From Agrococcus jenensis (GTDB taxonomy: Bacteria; Actinomycetota; Actinomycetes; Actinomycetales; Microbacteriaceae): a DNA stretch of 64,000 nt. How positions within the stretch are numbered: the stretch's first letter is position 1; every line of letters starts with the position of its first letter. The notes below the pieces were generated by a model. The model was not told the origin of the DNA and made no database searches. It was given only the letters and a program-made list of their open reading frames with translations. The DNA lies in NCBI RefSeq assembly GCF_003752465.1, contig NZ_RKHJ01000001.1:992001-1056000 (forward strand), in the 5' to 3' direction. Shown here in pieces: positions 17,275 to 26,568 of this stretch. Made by a program: the position numbers and the translations under genes.

Positions 17275-17727
17275 ATGGCAAAGCTCATCCTCACGAACGA
17301 GGTCTCCGGCCTCGGCTCCGCTGGTGACGTCGTCGACGTCAAGACCGGCTTCGCTCGCAACTACCTCGTCCCGCAGGGCCTCGCGGTCATGTGGACGCGC
17401 GGTGGTGAGAAGCAGGTCGAGCAGATCAAGGCAGCCCGCGTCGCACGCGAGCACGCCACGATCGAGGAGGCGCAGGACCTGCGCGCCCGGCTCGAGGCGA
17501 ACCCCGTCACGCTGACCGCCAAGGCCGGCGCCGAGGGCCGTCTCTTCGGCTCCATCCAGACGAAGGACATCGCCGACGCCGTCCAGGCCGCCGGTCATGG
17601 CTCCGTCGACAAGCGCGTCATCGAGATCCCGACGCCGATCCGCTCGGTGGGCGACCACCAGGCGACGGCTCGCCTCCGCGACGACATCATCGCCACGATC
17701 ACCCTCAAGGTGGTCGCCGCGAAGTGA
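17275..17727 (+). CDS. rplI: 50S ribosomal protein L9
   Basis: Large-subunit protein. The 150 residues show the N-terminal L9 domain ([23 protein letters not shown]), the long connecting helix and the C-terminal domain with [15 protein letters not shown]. It starts 14 bases after rpsR and is followed by a strong terminator. Confidence 0.97.
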   Translation: MAKLILTNEVSGLGSAGDVVDVKTGFARNYLVPQGLAVMWTRGGEKQVEQIKAARVAREHATIEEAQDLRARLEANPVTLTAKAGAEGRLFGSIQTKDIADAVQAAGHGSVDKRVIEIPTPIRSVGDHQATARLRDDIIATITLKVVAAK

Positions 17728-17747
17728 CGTTCCCCGTCACCGCTGTC

Positions 17748-17776
17748 GGGCCCGCATCCCCTGTGGATGCGGGCCC
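17748..17776 (+). terminator. terminator after rplI
   Basis: Perfect 12-base-pair hairpin, GGGCCCGCATCC (17748-17759) with GGATGCGGGCCC (17765-17776), loop of 5 bases, then TTCC. Confidence 0.85.
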
Positions 17777-17859
17777 TTCCGCTTGCCCTCGTGTGCAGCT
17801 CGACGGACCCTCGAGCGCTCGATCGCACAACCTTCAACGTGCACTTGACACCACATTCC

Positions 17860-18018
17860 ACACGCCGGATGTGGAAAGGGAAACCCCCGGTCAGAGCCGC
17901 TTTCTGGGCTTATCCGCAGTTCGAATCCACAGATCTGTGCACAGGGCTGGGGATGGAGCGGCGCTGAGCCCTCGGCGTTTCGCGGCCCTGTCCACAGCTC
18001 TCCACAGCGCTCTCCACA
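17860..18018. promoter_or_regulatory. cluster of DnaA-box-like motifs upstream of dnaB
   Basis: The 397-base rplI-dnaB gap contains a dense set of TCCACA motifs. They include TTATCCGCA (17910-17918), GAATCCACA (17923-17931), CTGTCCACA (17988-17996) and CTCTCCACA twice (17998-18006, 18010-18018). TGTGCACAG lies at 17936-17944, and further TCCACA/TGTGGA copies near 17858 and 17870. No gene is seen in the gap. Reading them as DnaA boxes is an inference from motif density. Confidence 0.5.
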
Positions 18019-18091
18019 GGACCGATTCGACGGGGCGGCCCAGCGCTCCTAGCCTGTGCGAGGCTCCCTCGATCGATCGGTGTGGGCGGCC

Positions 18092-18110
18092 TGCGCCAGC
18101 ATCTGGCGCA
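18092..18110 (+). promoter_or_regulatory. palindrome just upstream of the dnaB ribosome-binding site
   Basis: TGCGCCAG (18092-18099) and CTGGCGCA (18103-18110) around a 3-base centre, ending 2 bases before the purine-rich site at 18112-18118. It could be an operator or an RNA hairpin affecting dnaB translation. Confidence 0.4.
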
Positions 18111-18124
18111 CAGGGGGGATGGGC

Positions 18125-19567
<1,443 letters not shown>

Positions 19568-19574
19568 CACGGCG

Positions 19575-19605
19575 AAGGGCCCCGGTCGATGCGACCGGGG
19601 CCCTT
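19575..19605. terminator. bidirectional terminator between dnaB and the HesB-like gene
   Basis: Perfect 14-base-pair hairpin (19575-19588 with 19592-19605), AAGGGCCCC-type arm around an ATG loop, flanked by A and T on either side. Confidence 0.88.
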
Positions 19606-19619
19606 CCTCGTGCGCTGCG

Positions 19620-19901
19620 TCAGCCCTGCTGGCCGATCGCGAAGTCGACGCGACCGTCGGGGGTCGCGGATGCGTCCAGCACCTTGTCGTCGAGCGCGAC
19701 GACGGCCGACGGGTCGAGGAAGACCTTCGCGCCGGCCGACTCGACGACCTGGTCGTCGGCCTCCGGCAGCTCGGCGACGGTGACGTTGAGCCCGGCACCC
19801 TCGGCGTCCTGCGCGATCCTCAGGCCGCCGGTCTGGGGCGCCTGCGCGCCGTCGACGATGCCGGTGATGATGGTCTGGGCGTTCTCGGTCAGGGTGAGCA
19901 T
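19620..19901 (-). CDS. HesB/IscA-like protein lacking cysteines
   Basis: Resembles A-type Fe-S carrier proteins (HesB/IscA/ErpA): TENA near the start, GGLRIAQD, GLNVTVAELPEADDQVVE, GAKVFLD and a final beta strand. It is 93 residues and has no cysteine at all, so the CGCG cluster ligands of true A-type carriers are missing. It therefore probably does not carry an Fe-S cluster in the standard way. ATG at 19901 follows GGAAGGAG. Convergent with dnaB. Confidence 0.7.
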   Translation of the reverse strand: MLTLTENAQTIITGIVDGAQAPQTGGLRIAQDAEGAGLNVTVAELPEADDQVVESAGAKVFLDPSAVVALDDKVLDASATPDGRVDFAIGQQG

Positions 19902-20026
19902 GGCTGCTCCTTCCGTTGGCGAGCCGGCCACGATGCCGAGGATCGGCCGCCGATGCAAGCCGCGGCCGGAGCCGGGCGTGTCGGTGCGCGGGATGCGTCC
20001 GGCCAGGACCCTGCCAGACTGGCTGC

Positions 20027-21022
20027 ATGCCCACCGACTCCGAGGCGCGTGTCGCCGTCTACATCGACTTCGACAACATCCTCATCTCTCGCTACGACCA
20101 GATCCACGGTCGGGGTGCCTTCCACGCCGACAAGGTCCGCACGCTCACGACCGACGGCCGCGAGTCGAAGGCACGCACCCGCTTCTCGCAGGCGACCGTC
20201 GACCTCGGCGCCATCATCGACTACGCGTCGAGCTACGGCTCGATCGTGCTGAGCCGCGCGTACGCCGACTGGTCGGTGCCCGCCCACGCCGCGTACCGCG
20301 ATCAGCTGCTCGCCCGCGCGGTCGACCTCGTGCAGATGTTCCCGACCACCCGATCGCTCAAGAACGGCGCCGACATCCGCCTCTCGATCGACGTGGTCGA
20401 GGACCTGTTCCGGCTCGACAACATCACGCACGTCGTCGTGGTCGCCGGCGACAGCGACTACATCGCCCTCGCGCAGCGCACGAAGCGGCTCGGCCGCTTC
20501 ATGGTCGGCATCGGCGTCGCGGGCAGCACCTCCAAGTCGCTCGCCGCCGCGTGCGACGAGTTCGCCGACTACGACGCGCTGCCCGGCATCGAACCGGTGC
20601 AGATCGACGAGCCGGAGCCGGAGCCCGACGCCCCCGAGCCGACCCCTGCCGAGGCCGAGGCGATCGTCGCGGAGGCCGAGGTGGTGGCCGCGCAGCAGCA
20701 GCCCGCGCGGGGTCGCCGCAGCCGGCGCGCGTCGAGCGCCTCCGTCGCGGCCGAGACCGACGAGGTCGCCATGACCACCGCGCAGCGCGGCGACGCCGCG
20801 ACGGGGCTGCTCGAGCGGGCGATGCGCATCCTGCACCAGAAGAACGACGACGAGTGGCTGCACGCGAACGTCGTCAAGGAGCAGATGAAGCGGATGGACC
20901 CCGTGTTCAACGAGAAGTCGCTCGGCCACCGATCGTTCACCGACTTCGTCACCGCGCGCGGCGAGGTCGTCGACATGCGCGAAGAGGGCCAGGCTCGCCT
21001 GCTGCGCCTGAAGGGCGACTGA
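20027..21022 (+). CDS. NYN-domain protein with C-terminal LOTUS/OST-HTH-like domain
   Basis: PIN-like NYN domain of the LabA/DUF88 type, a likely RNase. The acidic residues VYIDFDN (Asp14, Asp16) and AGDSDY (Asp142, Asp144) are in place. Residues about 195-240 are an acidic/low-complexity linker, and 255-331 form a helical domain (LLERAMRILHQK...LGHRSFTDFV) that looks like OST-HTH/LOTUS, often an RNA or DNA binding module. CAGACT at 20015-20020 lies 6 bases before the ATG with no Shine-Dalgarno. The specific substrate is unknown. Confidence 0.8.
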   Translation: MPTDSEARVAVYIDFDNILISRYDQIHGRGAFHADKVRTLTTDGRESKARTRFSQATVDLGAIIDYASSYGSIVLSRAYADWSVPAHAAYRDQLLARAVDLVQMFPTTRSLKNGADIRLSIDVVEDLFRLDNITHVVVVAGDSDYIALAQRTKRLGRFMVGIGVAGSTSKSLAAACDEFADYDALPGIEPVQIDEPEPEPDAPEPTPAEAEAIVAEAEVVAAQQQPARGRRSRRASSASVAAETDEVAMTTAQRGDAATGLLERAMRILHQKNDDEWLHANVVKEQMKRMDPVFNEKSLGHRSFTDFVTARGEVVDMREEGQARLLRLKGD

Positions 21023-21079
21023 CGCACCCATCGTCGCGCGACCAGTGCGGATGTCGGCGGCATCCGGCAGGATGACGGC

Positions 21080-21988
21080 ATGCCGGAGCTGCCCGAGGTG
21101 GAGGCGCTGGCGGCCGATCTGGGCGAGCGCCTGATCGGCCGCACGATCCGGCGCGTCCAGATCGCCGAGGTCGCGGCGCTCAAGACGTTCGACCCACCGG
21201 TCGACGCGCTCGAGCACGCGGTGATCACCGGCACCGGCCGGCGCGGCAAGCACCTCGTCATCGACGTCGAGCGCGACGAGGAGCCGCGTCACCTGCACCT
21301 CGTGCTGCACCTCGCCCGGTCGGGGTGGGTCCGGTGGCGCGCGGAGGCGCCGAAGCCGACGACCGGTCGCGGTCGGGGACCGCTCGCCGCGCGCGTCGTG
21401 CTCGAGCGGCCGGACGGCGACGAGGGCGTCGGCGGCGACGGCTTCGACGTCACCGAGCAGGCGACGCAGAAGCGGCTCGCGATCCACGTCGTCGCGCATC
21501 CCGACCAGGTGCTCAGCATCGCGACGCTCGGCCCCGAGCCGCTCGACGCGTCCTTCACCGAGGAGCGATTCGCGCAGATCCTCGCGCACGCGGGGCGCGC
21601 GCAGATCAAGGGCGTGCTGCGCGATCAGCAGCGCATCGCCGGCATCGGCAACGCCTACTCCGACGAGATCCTGCACGCGGCGCGGATGTCGCCCTTCCAT
21701 CCGGCGTCGATGCCGCCCGACGACGTGCACCGGCTGTACGCGTCGCTGCAGAAGGTGCTCGGTGATGCGGTCGAGCGCGCGCACGGGGTCAAGGCGTCCT
21801 CGCTCAAGAGCGAGAAGCGGCAGGGCATGCGCGTGCACGGCCGGAAGGGCGAGGCGTGCCCGGTGTGCGGCGACACCGTGCGGCAGGTGATCTACGCCGA
21901 CAGCACCTTCGAGTACTGCGCGACCTGCCAGACCGGCGGGAAGCCGCTCGCCGACCGGGTGCTCTCGCGGCTGGGCGTGCGGCGCTGA
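21080..21988 (+). CDS. Fpg/Nei family DNA glycosylase
   Basis: Base-excision repair glycosylase/AP lyase. The 302 residues keep the catalytic N-terminus MPELPEVE (Pro2, Glu3), the H2TH helix (LLRDQQ-like VLRDQQRIAGIGNAYSDEIL), and a C-terminal zinc finger with Cys260/Cys263 and Cys280/Cys283 followed by QTGGK. The QTGGK ending and the insert around residues 90-125 favour an Nei/endonuclease VIII-like branch over canonical MutM. CAGGAT at 21068-21073 lies 6 bases before the ATG. Confidence 0.9.
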   Translation: MPELPEVEALAADLGERLIGRTIRRVQIAEVAALKTFDPPVDALEHAVITGTGRRGKHLVIDVERDEEPRHLHLVLHLARSGWVRWRAEAPKPTTGRGRGPLAARVVLERPDGDEGVGGDGFDVTEQATQKRLAIHVVAHPDQVLSIATLGPEPLDASFTEERFAQILAHAGRAQIKGVLRDQQRIAGIGNAYSDEILHAARMSPFHPASMPPDDVHRLYASLQKVLGDAVERAHGVKASSLKSEKRQGMRVHGRKGEACPVCGDTVRQVIYADSTFEYCATCQTGGKPLADRVLSRLGVRR

Positions 21989-22025
21989 GCCCGCAGCCCG
22001 TCGCTGACGCCCCCCCCAGGAGCGG

Positions 22026-22292
22026 TCAGACCGAGCCGGTCACCACGCTCCATGGCTGGATCGTGACGATCTGGACGCCCGGTGCGCCGTAGTACGGGTC
22101 GCGGGCGAGGGCCGTCTTCACCTCGGCGACGTCGTCCGTCGCGAACAGCAGCAGCGCTCCCGACTGGTCGGCGAAGGGGCCGGCGGCGACCAGCAGCCCC
22201 TGCTCGTGCATCTCGCCGAGCAGCTCGCGGTGGCGCGGGCGCAGCTCGAGGCGGGCGGGGTCGTCGGAGAACGAGAGGATGACGGCGATCAT
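22026..22292 (-). CDS. YciI family protein
   Basis: Small dimeric alpha/beta-barrel protein of the YciI/YCII family; family members are presumed enzymes of unclear reaction. The 88 residues include RPRHRELLGEMHEQG (His in the putative active site), AAGPFAD and DPYYGAP. TAGGCT at 22299-22304 (minus) lies 6 bases before the ATG, so the transcript looks leaderless. Confidence 0.85.
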   Translation of the reverse strand: MIAVILSFSDDPARLELRPRHRELLGEMHEQGLLVAAGPFADQSGALLLFATDDVAEVKTALARDPYYGAPGVQIVTIQPWSVVTGSV

Positions 22293-22298
22293 GCCCCC

Positions 22299-22304
22299 AG
22301 CCTA
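22299..22304 (-). promoter_or_regulatory. leaderless-type -10 of the YciI gene
   Basis: TAGGCT, 6 bases before the ATG at 22292; no Shine-Dalgarno. Confidence 0.6.
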
Positions 22305-22365
22305 GGGACCCTCGCGATCTCGGCGGGCGGCGGACGACCGGCGGGCGACGGGGCCGGATGCAGCG

Positions 22366-22405
22366 ACGGGCGGATGCGCCGGCCAGCCGGCCGCGCATCC
22401 GCCCG
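22366..22405 (-). terminator. hairpin downstream of the FMN reductase gene
   Basis: CGGGCGGATGCG (22367-22378) pairs with CGCGCATCCGCCCG (22392-22405), with inner GGCC arms. It starts 11 bases beyond the stop codon of the minus-strand gene. Confidence 0.7.
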
Positions 22406-22415
22406 TGCAGAGCGG

Positions 22416-22994
22416 TCAGGCCGCGGCGCGCTCCGCCTGCGCCGAGACCTCGACGAGCTGCTCGACGGCGGCGCGCAGCTGCTCCACCGAGCGGCCCGCG
22501 AACGCGGCGGGATCCGTCATGCGCATCGAGGCGTCGAAGTCGGTCGGCTGGAACGGCATCTGCACGCCCTCGCCCTGCAGGTCGAGGCCGATGAAGCGGA
22601 GCACGGCGCTGAGCTGCGCGGCCGCGGAGGCGCCGCCGGACCAGCCGTAGGAGACGACGACGGCCGGGAGCGCGCTCCACTCGGCCTTCAGGTAGTCGAT
22701 CGCGTTCTTGAGCGCCGCCGGGTACCCGCTGTTGTAGTCCGGGGTGACGAAGACGACGCCGTCGAGAGCCGCGATCTGCTCGCCCCAGGCGATCGAGTGC
22801 GGCTGGGTGCGCACGCCGGAGGCGGGCGGCAGCGCCTCGTCGAGCAGCGGCAGGCGGATCTCGGCGAGGTCGAGCATGACGACGTCGCCGCCGGCGGCCT
22901 CGATCAGCGTCGCGATCTCGTCGGCGACCGGGCGGCCCACGCGGACGGGACGCGTGCTGCCGACGATGATGCCGATCTGGGGACGTGCAGACAT
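22416..22994 (-). CDS. NADPH-dependent FMN reductase
   Basis: Flavodoxin-fold NAD(P)H:FMN/quinone reductase. The 192 residues contain the phosphate loop GSTRPVRVGRPVAD (about 11-24) and the signature TPDYNSGYPAALKNAIDYL. A palindrome at 23060-23071 lies about 65 bases upstream and may be an operator. The natural acceptor (quinone, azo dye or flavin) cannot be told. Confidence 0.9.
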   Translation of the reverse strand: MSARPQIGIIVGSTRPVRVGRPVADEIATLIEAAGGDVVMLDLAEIRLPLLDEALPPASGVRTQPHSIAWGEQIAALDGVVFVTPDYNSGYPAALKNAIDYLKAEWSALPAVVVSYGWSGGASAAAQLSAVLRFIGLDLQGEGVQMPFQPTDFDASMRMTDPAAFAGRSVEQLRAAVEQLVEVSAQAERAAA

Positions 22995-23059
22995 GATGCT
23001 CCTCGAGGACGTAGAGAGTCGTGGCGCACACCTGCGGCGCCGCCGAGTCCAACGTCGCG

Positions 23060-23071
23060 TCTGATGTCAGA
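23060..23071. promoter_or_regulatory. candidate operator upstream of the FMN reductase
   Basis: TCTGA-TG-TCAGA inverted repeat in an AT-richer patch of an otherwise GC-rich gap (22995-23127). It resembles GntR-type operators; the cognate regulator is not evident in the window. Confidence 0.4.
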
Positions 23072-23127
23072 TATTCCCGCGCGAGCGACGGCAGCGCCGA
23101 GCACCCGGTGGGCGCCGCGTGCGCGGC

Positions 23128-24348
23128 TCAGACGAGGAACGCGCGCGCGGCCGTCACCATCGCGGTGGTCGCGGTGTCGAGGGTGGGCTGCAGGACGGGG
23201 ATGAAGTCGGGCGAGTGGTTCGAGGGCACGTCGATGTCGAAGGTGCCGCGCTCGCGCGCGACCCGGACGAGCTCGGGGTCGAAGCCGCCGTACATCCAGT
23301 AGACGTAGGGCGCGCCCCACGTCTCCGGCAGGTAGCTGAAGTCCTCGGAGCCGAGCAGCGGCTGCTGCGCGGCGTGCCGGTCGCCGAAGACGGCATCGAA
23401 CGCCGCGCCCACCGTCGCGGCCGCGTCGTCGTCGTTCACGGTCAGCGGCGCGATGTCGCCGCGCACGATCGTGGCCGGCGGTGCCCCAGCGACCTGGCAC
23501 TCGCCCTGCACGATCCGCTCGATGGCGGCCAGCACGCGCCGCCGCACCGGCTCCTCGAACGAGCGCACGTTCACCTCGAACCGCGCGGATTCCGGGATGA
23601 TGTTCTGCTTCGTGCCGGCGTGGAACGTGCCGATCGAGACGACGGCGCGGTCGGAGGGCGCGACCTCGCGCGAGACGATCGTCTGCAGCCGCACCACCAT
23701 GCTCGCCGTGAGCACGATCGGGTCGATCGTCTTCTCGGGCTGCGAGCCGTGGCCGCCACGGCCGTGGACGGTGACGATGAGGTGGTCGCTCGCGGCCATC
23801 ACCGGTCCCGCGGCGCTGCGCACCTCGTCGGCGGCGGCCGGCATGACGTGCTGGCCGAGCGCCACGTCGATGCCGTCCGGGAAGCGCTCGCGCAGGGCCT
23901 CCTGCATGCCGAGGGCACCCACCATCATCTCCTCGGCGGGCTGGAAGACCGCGAGGATCGTGCCCGACCAGTCGTCCTGCTCCGCCAGGATGCGCAGCGC
24001 GCCCTGGAGCGCGGCCATGTGGGTGTCGTGCCCGCACGCGTGCATGACGCCCGTGCGCTGGCCCTCGAACTCGTCGGTCGCGCTCGAGCGGTACGGCACC
24101 TGCTCGACCTCGGTGACGGGCAGGCCGTCCATGTCGGCACGCAGCAGCACCGTCGGTCCGTCACCGCGTCGCAGCACCCCGACGACGCCGGTGGAGTCGC
24201 CCACCTGCTCGTGCACGTCGAGGCCGGCCTCGCGCAGCAGCTCCGCCATCCGCGCCGCGGTGCGGTGCTCGCGGTTCGAGAGCTCGGGGCTCGCGTGCAG
24301 CTCGCGGTAGAGGTCTTCGATGAACGGGCGGTGGCTCTCGAGCGTCAT
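23128..24348 (-). CDS. M20-family amidohydrolase
   Basis: Zinc aminoacylase/hydrolase of the M20D type (hippurate hydrolase or N-acyl-amino-acid amidohydrolase). The 406 residues include LRADMDGLPV, HACGHDTHMA, FQPAEE, and GRGGHGSQPEKTIDP of the dimerisation domain, plus GSEDFSY near the C-terminus. TAGCCT at 24355-24360 (minus) lies 6 bases before the ATG. Substrate unknown. Confidence 0.92.
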   Translation of the reverse strand: MTLESHRPFIEDLYRELHASPELSNREHRTAARMAELLREAGLDVHEQVGDSTGVVGVLRRGDGPTVLLRADMDGLPVTEVEQVPYRSSATDEFEGQRTGVMHACGHDTHMAALQGALRILAEQDDWSGTILAVFQPAEEMMVGALGMQEALRERFPDGIDVALGQHVMPAAADEVRSAAGPVMAASDHLIVTVHGRGGHGSQPEKTIDPIVLTASMVVRLQTIVSREVAPSDRAVVSIGTFHAGTKQNIIPESARFEVNVRSFEEPVRRRVLAAIERIVQGECQVAGAPPATIVRGDIAPLTVNDDDAAATVGAAFDAVFGDRHAAQQPLLGSEDFSYLPETWGAPYVYWMYGGFDPELVRVARERGTFDIDVPSNHSPDFIPVLQPTLDTATTAMVTAARAFLV

Positions 24349-24354
24349 GCGGCC

Positions 24355-24360
24355 AGGCTA
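24355..24360 (-). promoter_or_regulatory. leaderless-type -10 of the M20 gene
   Basis: TAGCCT, 6 bases before the ATG at 24348; no Shine-Dalgarno. Confidence 0.6.
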
Positions 24361-24418
24361 CGCCGGGGCGGGCGCTGAGGGCCGAGCGGTAGCATGGAGG
24401 GGAACTGTGAGGAGAGCC

Positions 24419-25000
24419 GTGACCGCCACGCCGAGCCCCTCGCAGGGATGGCACCCCTGGCACCTCCCTGCGATGCGCGCCGTCCCCGCACTCGCCGTGG
24501 GTCTGCCGCTGCCGTTCATCCAGCTGCACTCGCCGCTCGTCGGGCTCATCGCGCTCGTCGTCCTGCTCGCGGGCACCGCGGTGGCCCTCTGGCTCGGCCG
24601 AGGCCTGGTGCCTGCCGGGGCGGGGCGCTGGCCCGCGCACGGCGCGATCTGGAGCGCCCTGCTCGCCGTCGTCGCGCTGCTCGCGCTGCTGGCCCCGAGC
24701 GAGCTGACGCTAGCGCTGACGGTCGCGGCCTGGGGCATCGGTGCTGGCGCGATCGAGCTGCTCGGCTGGTGGCGGATGCGCGGCGAGCGGGAGCCGCGCA
24801 CCCTGCGGCTCGTGCGCGACTGGCGCGCGGTCGCGGTCCTCACCCTCCTGCTCGGCGTCGTCTTCCTGTTCGTGCGCGACGCCGTCACCCTCACCGGCCT
24901 GCTCGGCGCCTACGCCGTGATCGTCGGGGTCTACCACGCGCTCGCGGCGGCCTCCGCACGCCCGGCGCGCACCACAGCGAGCGAGCGGAGCCAGGCATGA
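24419..25000 (+). CDS. multi-pass membrane protein, unknown
   Basis: Not recognised as a named family. The 193 residues hold about six hydrophobic segments (roughly 17-37, 40-60, 73-93, 95-113, 135-152, 155-175), with short loops and a basic C-terminus. The segmentation resembles HdeD/DUF308-type proteins. GTG at 24419 follows GAGGAG. First gene of a three-gene unit joined by 4-base overlaps. Confidence 0.75.
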   Translation: MTATPSPSQGWHPWHLPAMRAVPALAVGLPLPFIQLHSPLVGLIALVVLLAGTAVALWLGRGLVPAGAGRWPAHGAIWSALLAVVALLALLAPSELTLALTVAAWGIGAGAIELLGWWRMRGEREPRTLRLVRDWRAVAVLTLLLGVVFLFVRDAVTLTGLLGAYAVIVGVYHALAAASARPARTTASERSQA

Positions 25001-25290
25001 CCGACCACCACCGACCCGACGGCCAGGATCACCGCCGCACCGACGGTCCCGTCCAGCCCACCCGGCGCCAGCAGCTGAAGCCGTTCGAGTACCTCGCCTT
25101 CGCGGCCGTGGCCGGCGTCTTCGCTGGCCTCGTCGTGCTCCTGTCGGTGCGCGACGTCGTGCTCGCGCTCGTCGCGTTCGGCGTCGCGTTCATCTTCACG
25201 CTGCTGCTGACCGCGACGCTCATGCTCGCGATCAAGCCGAAGGGCCGGTCCGCGGCCGACCTCGACAAGCGCGAGGGCTTCGAGCCGTGA
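24997..25290 (+). CDS. small two-helix membrane protein
   Basis: Not recognised. The 97-residue protein has a His/Asp/Arg-rich N-terminus (about 1-30) and then two hydrophobic segments (about 36-55 and 57-80), ending KPKGRSAADLDKREGFEP. Similar small proteins in related genomes are often mislabelled as transporters. It overlaps its neighbours by ATGA and GTGA, so all three genes are co-translated. Confidence 0.7.
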   Translation: MTDHHRPDGQDHRRTDGPVQPTRRQQLKPFEYLAFAAVAGVFAGLVVLLSVRDVVLALVAFGVAFIFTLLLTATLMLAIKPKGRSAADLDKREGFEP

Positions 25291-25871
25291 GCCGTCGGGC
25301 GCTGCTCGGCGTGCTCGTCGTGGCGGCGCTCGCCGGATGCTCGCTCCAGCTGCTGCCCGGCGGGTCGGCGGAGCCCGCGCCAACCGCGTCGCGGTCGGGC
25401 CAGGCATCCGCGCCGACGGGCCCGCACCTCACCGCCGCCGGCCGCTGGCTCGATCCGATCGCGGATGACGTCGCCGGCACCGAGGTCTGCGACGGCCGAG
25501 CGGGTCGGGAGGCGCTCGCGACGTTCGATCGTGCGGCGGCACCCGCGCTCGGCGTGGCTGCGGGTGACGCGACGCTCACGTGCGGGAACGCCGACGGGGC
25601 GGGCTGGCGCCACATCGCCGACGGCCACACCGGCGACTTCGGCGAGCTCGGAGAGCTGGTCGGCGCGGGCTGGGAGGACGTCGCGTGGTTCGCGATCGAT
25701 CTCGCGCTCGAGCGGCCGACGCGCGTCGAGCCCTACCGCGACGACATCGCGAACTACGACGTGCTGGTCGAGTACGTCGACGGCGGCTCGGTCGAGCGGT
25801 CGTGGATGGTGACGGTGGGTGTCGGCATCGGCTCCGGACAGGTCATCACGGCGTTCCCCGACGAGCAGTGA
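25287..25871 (+). CDS. putative lipoprotein
   Basis: Signal peptide with lipobox LAGC (Cys18), then a Pro/Ala/Ser linker and a soluble domain with two further cysteines (EVCDG, LTCGN) that could form a disulfide outside the membrane. 194 residues, function unknown. It is the last gene of the 24419-25871 envelope operon. Confidence 0.75.
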   Translation: MSRRALLGVLVVAALAGCSLQLLPGGSAEPAPTASRSGQASAPTGPHLTAAGRWLDPIADDVAGTEVCDGRAGREALATFDRAAAPALGVAAGDATLTCGNADGAGWRHIADGHTGDFGELGELVGAGWEDVAWFAIDLALERPTRVEPYRDDIANYDVLVEYVDGGSVERSWMVTVGVGIGSGQVITAFPDEQ

Positions 25872-26004
25872 CGACGGGCGGCGGATCGCGGCCGCGACTC
25901 GCCCCTGGTGAGGGCGCATGCCCGGTGCTTCACTGAGCGCATCCAACGACTGAGCCCTTCGTCCTGGGTCCTCCATCGCGAGTGGCTCGACCAGGAGGCG
26001 CATC

Positions 26005-26532
26005 ATGAAGATGGAGCAACCGGCCACCGTGGGTCTCGACATCGCCGGGCTCATGCATGCCACCCGAGCGGAGGCGCGGCGCGTCATGGAGGCCTCGAAG
26101 GGCGACGTCGTGAGCGACCACGAGGCGATTCTCGATCGGCTGCAGGTGGCCGAGCTCATCACCGGCGACGAGGCCAGGACGCTGCTCGAGCTGTACCGGA
26201 TCGGCTACGAGGCGGGCGAGGGCAAGGGCGACGTGCAGCGCGCGTTCTTCGAGTCGCGCGGCATGTACGACCGGATGGCGGCGAGCGGCACCGCGAGCCC
26301 CGTCGCGCTGATCGTCGCGTCGGCCGGCGTCGGCTCGTTCGAGGTCGCGCCGGGCGACGACGGCTCGACGACGGTGACGATCGCGAGGGTGAGCTACGGC
26401 TCGAGCCTCGCGGGCATCGGCGCGGGCATCGGCGCCATCATCGGGGGACCGGCGGGCGGCGCGCTGGGCGGCGCGATCGGCGGGCTGCTGGGCGGCATCG
26501 TCGACGAGAAGAAGGACAAGAAGAAGCCGTAG
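26005..26532 (+). CDS. hypothetical protein with C-terminal glycine zipper
   Basis: Not recognised. The 175 residues have a helical, charged N-terminal half and a C-terminal stretch (about 130-165) of GxxxG repeats (GAGIGAIIGG, GGAIGGLLGG) ending in a Lys-rich tail. Glycine zippers of this type usually insert in or perturb membranes. The ATG follows a good CAGGAGG site. It is monocistronic. Confidence 0.6.
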   Translation: MKMEQPATVGLDIAGLMHATRAEARRVMEASKGDVVSDHEAILDRLQVAELITGDEARTLLELYRIGYEAGEGKGDVQRAFFESRGMYDRMAASGTASPVALIVASAGVGSFEVAPGDDGSTTVTIARVSYGSSLAGIGAGIGAIIGGPAGGALGGAIGGLLGGIVDEKKDKKKP

Positions 26533-26568
26533 CGCGCTGCGGCGCGGGGCCGCTGGCACGATGGTGGC

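Noticed and set aside
17765..17776. TGTGGATGC in the rplI terminator as a DnaA box
   Set aside because: It is part of the perfect terminator stem, so the resemblance is likely coincidental.
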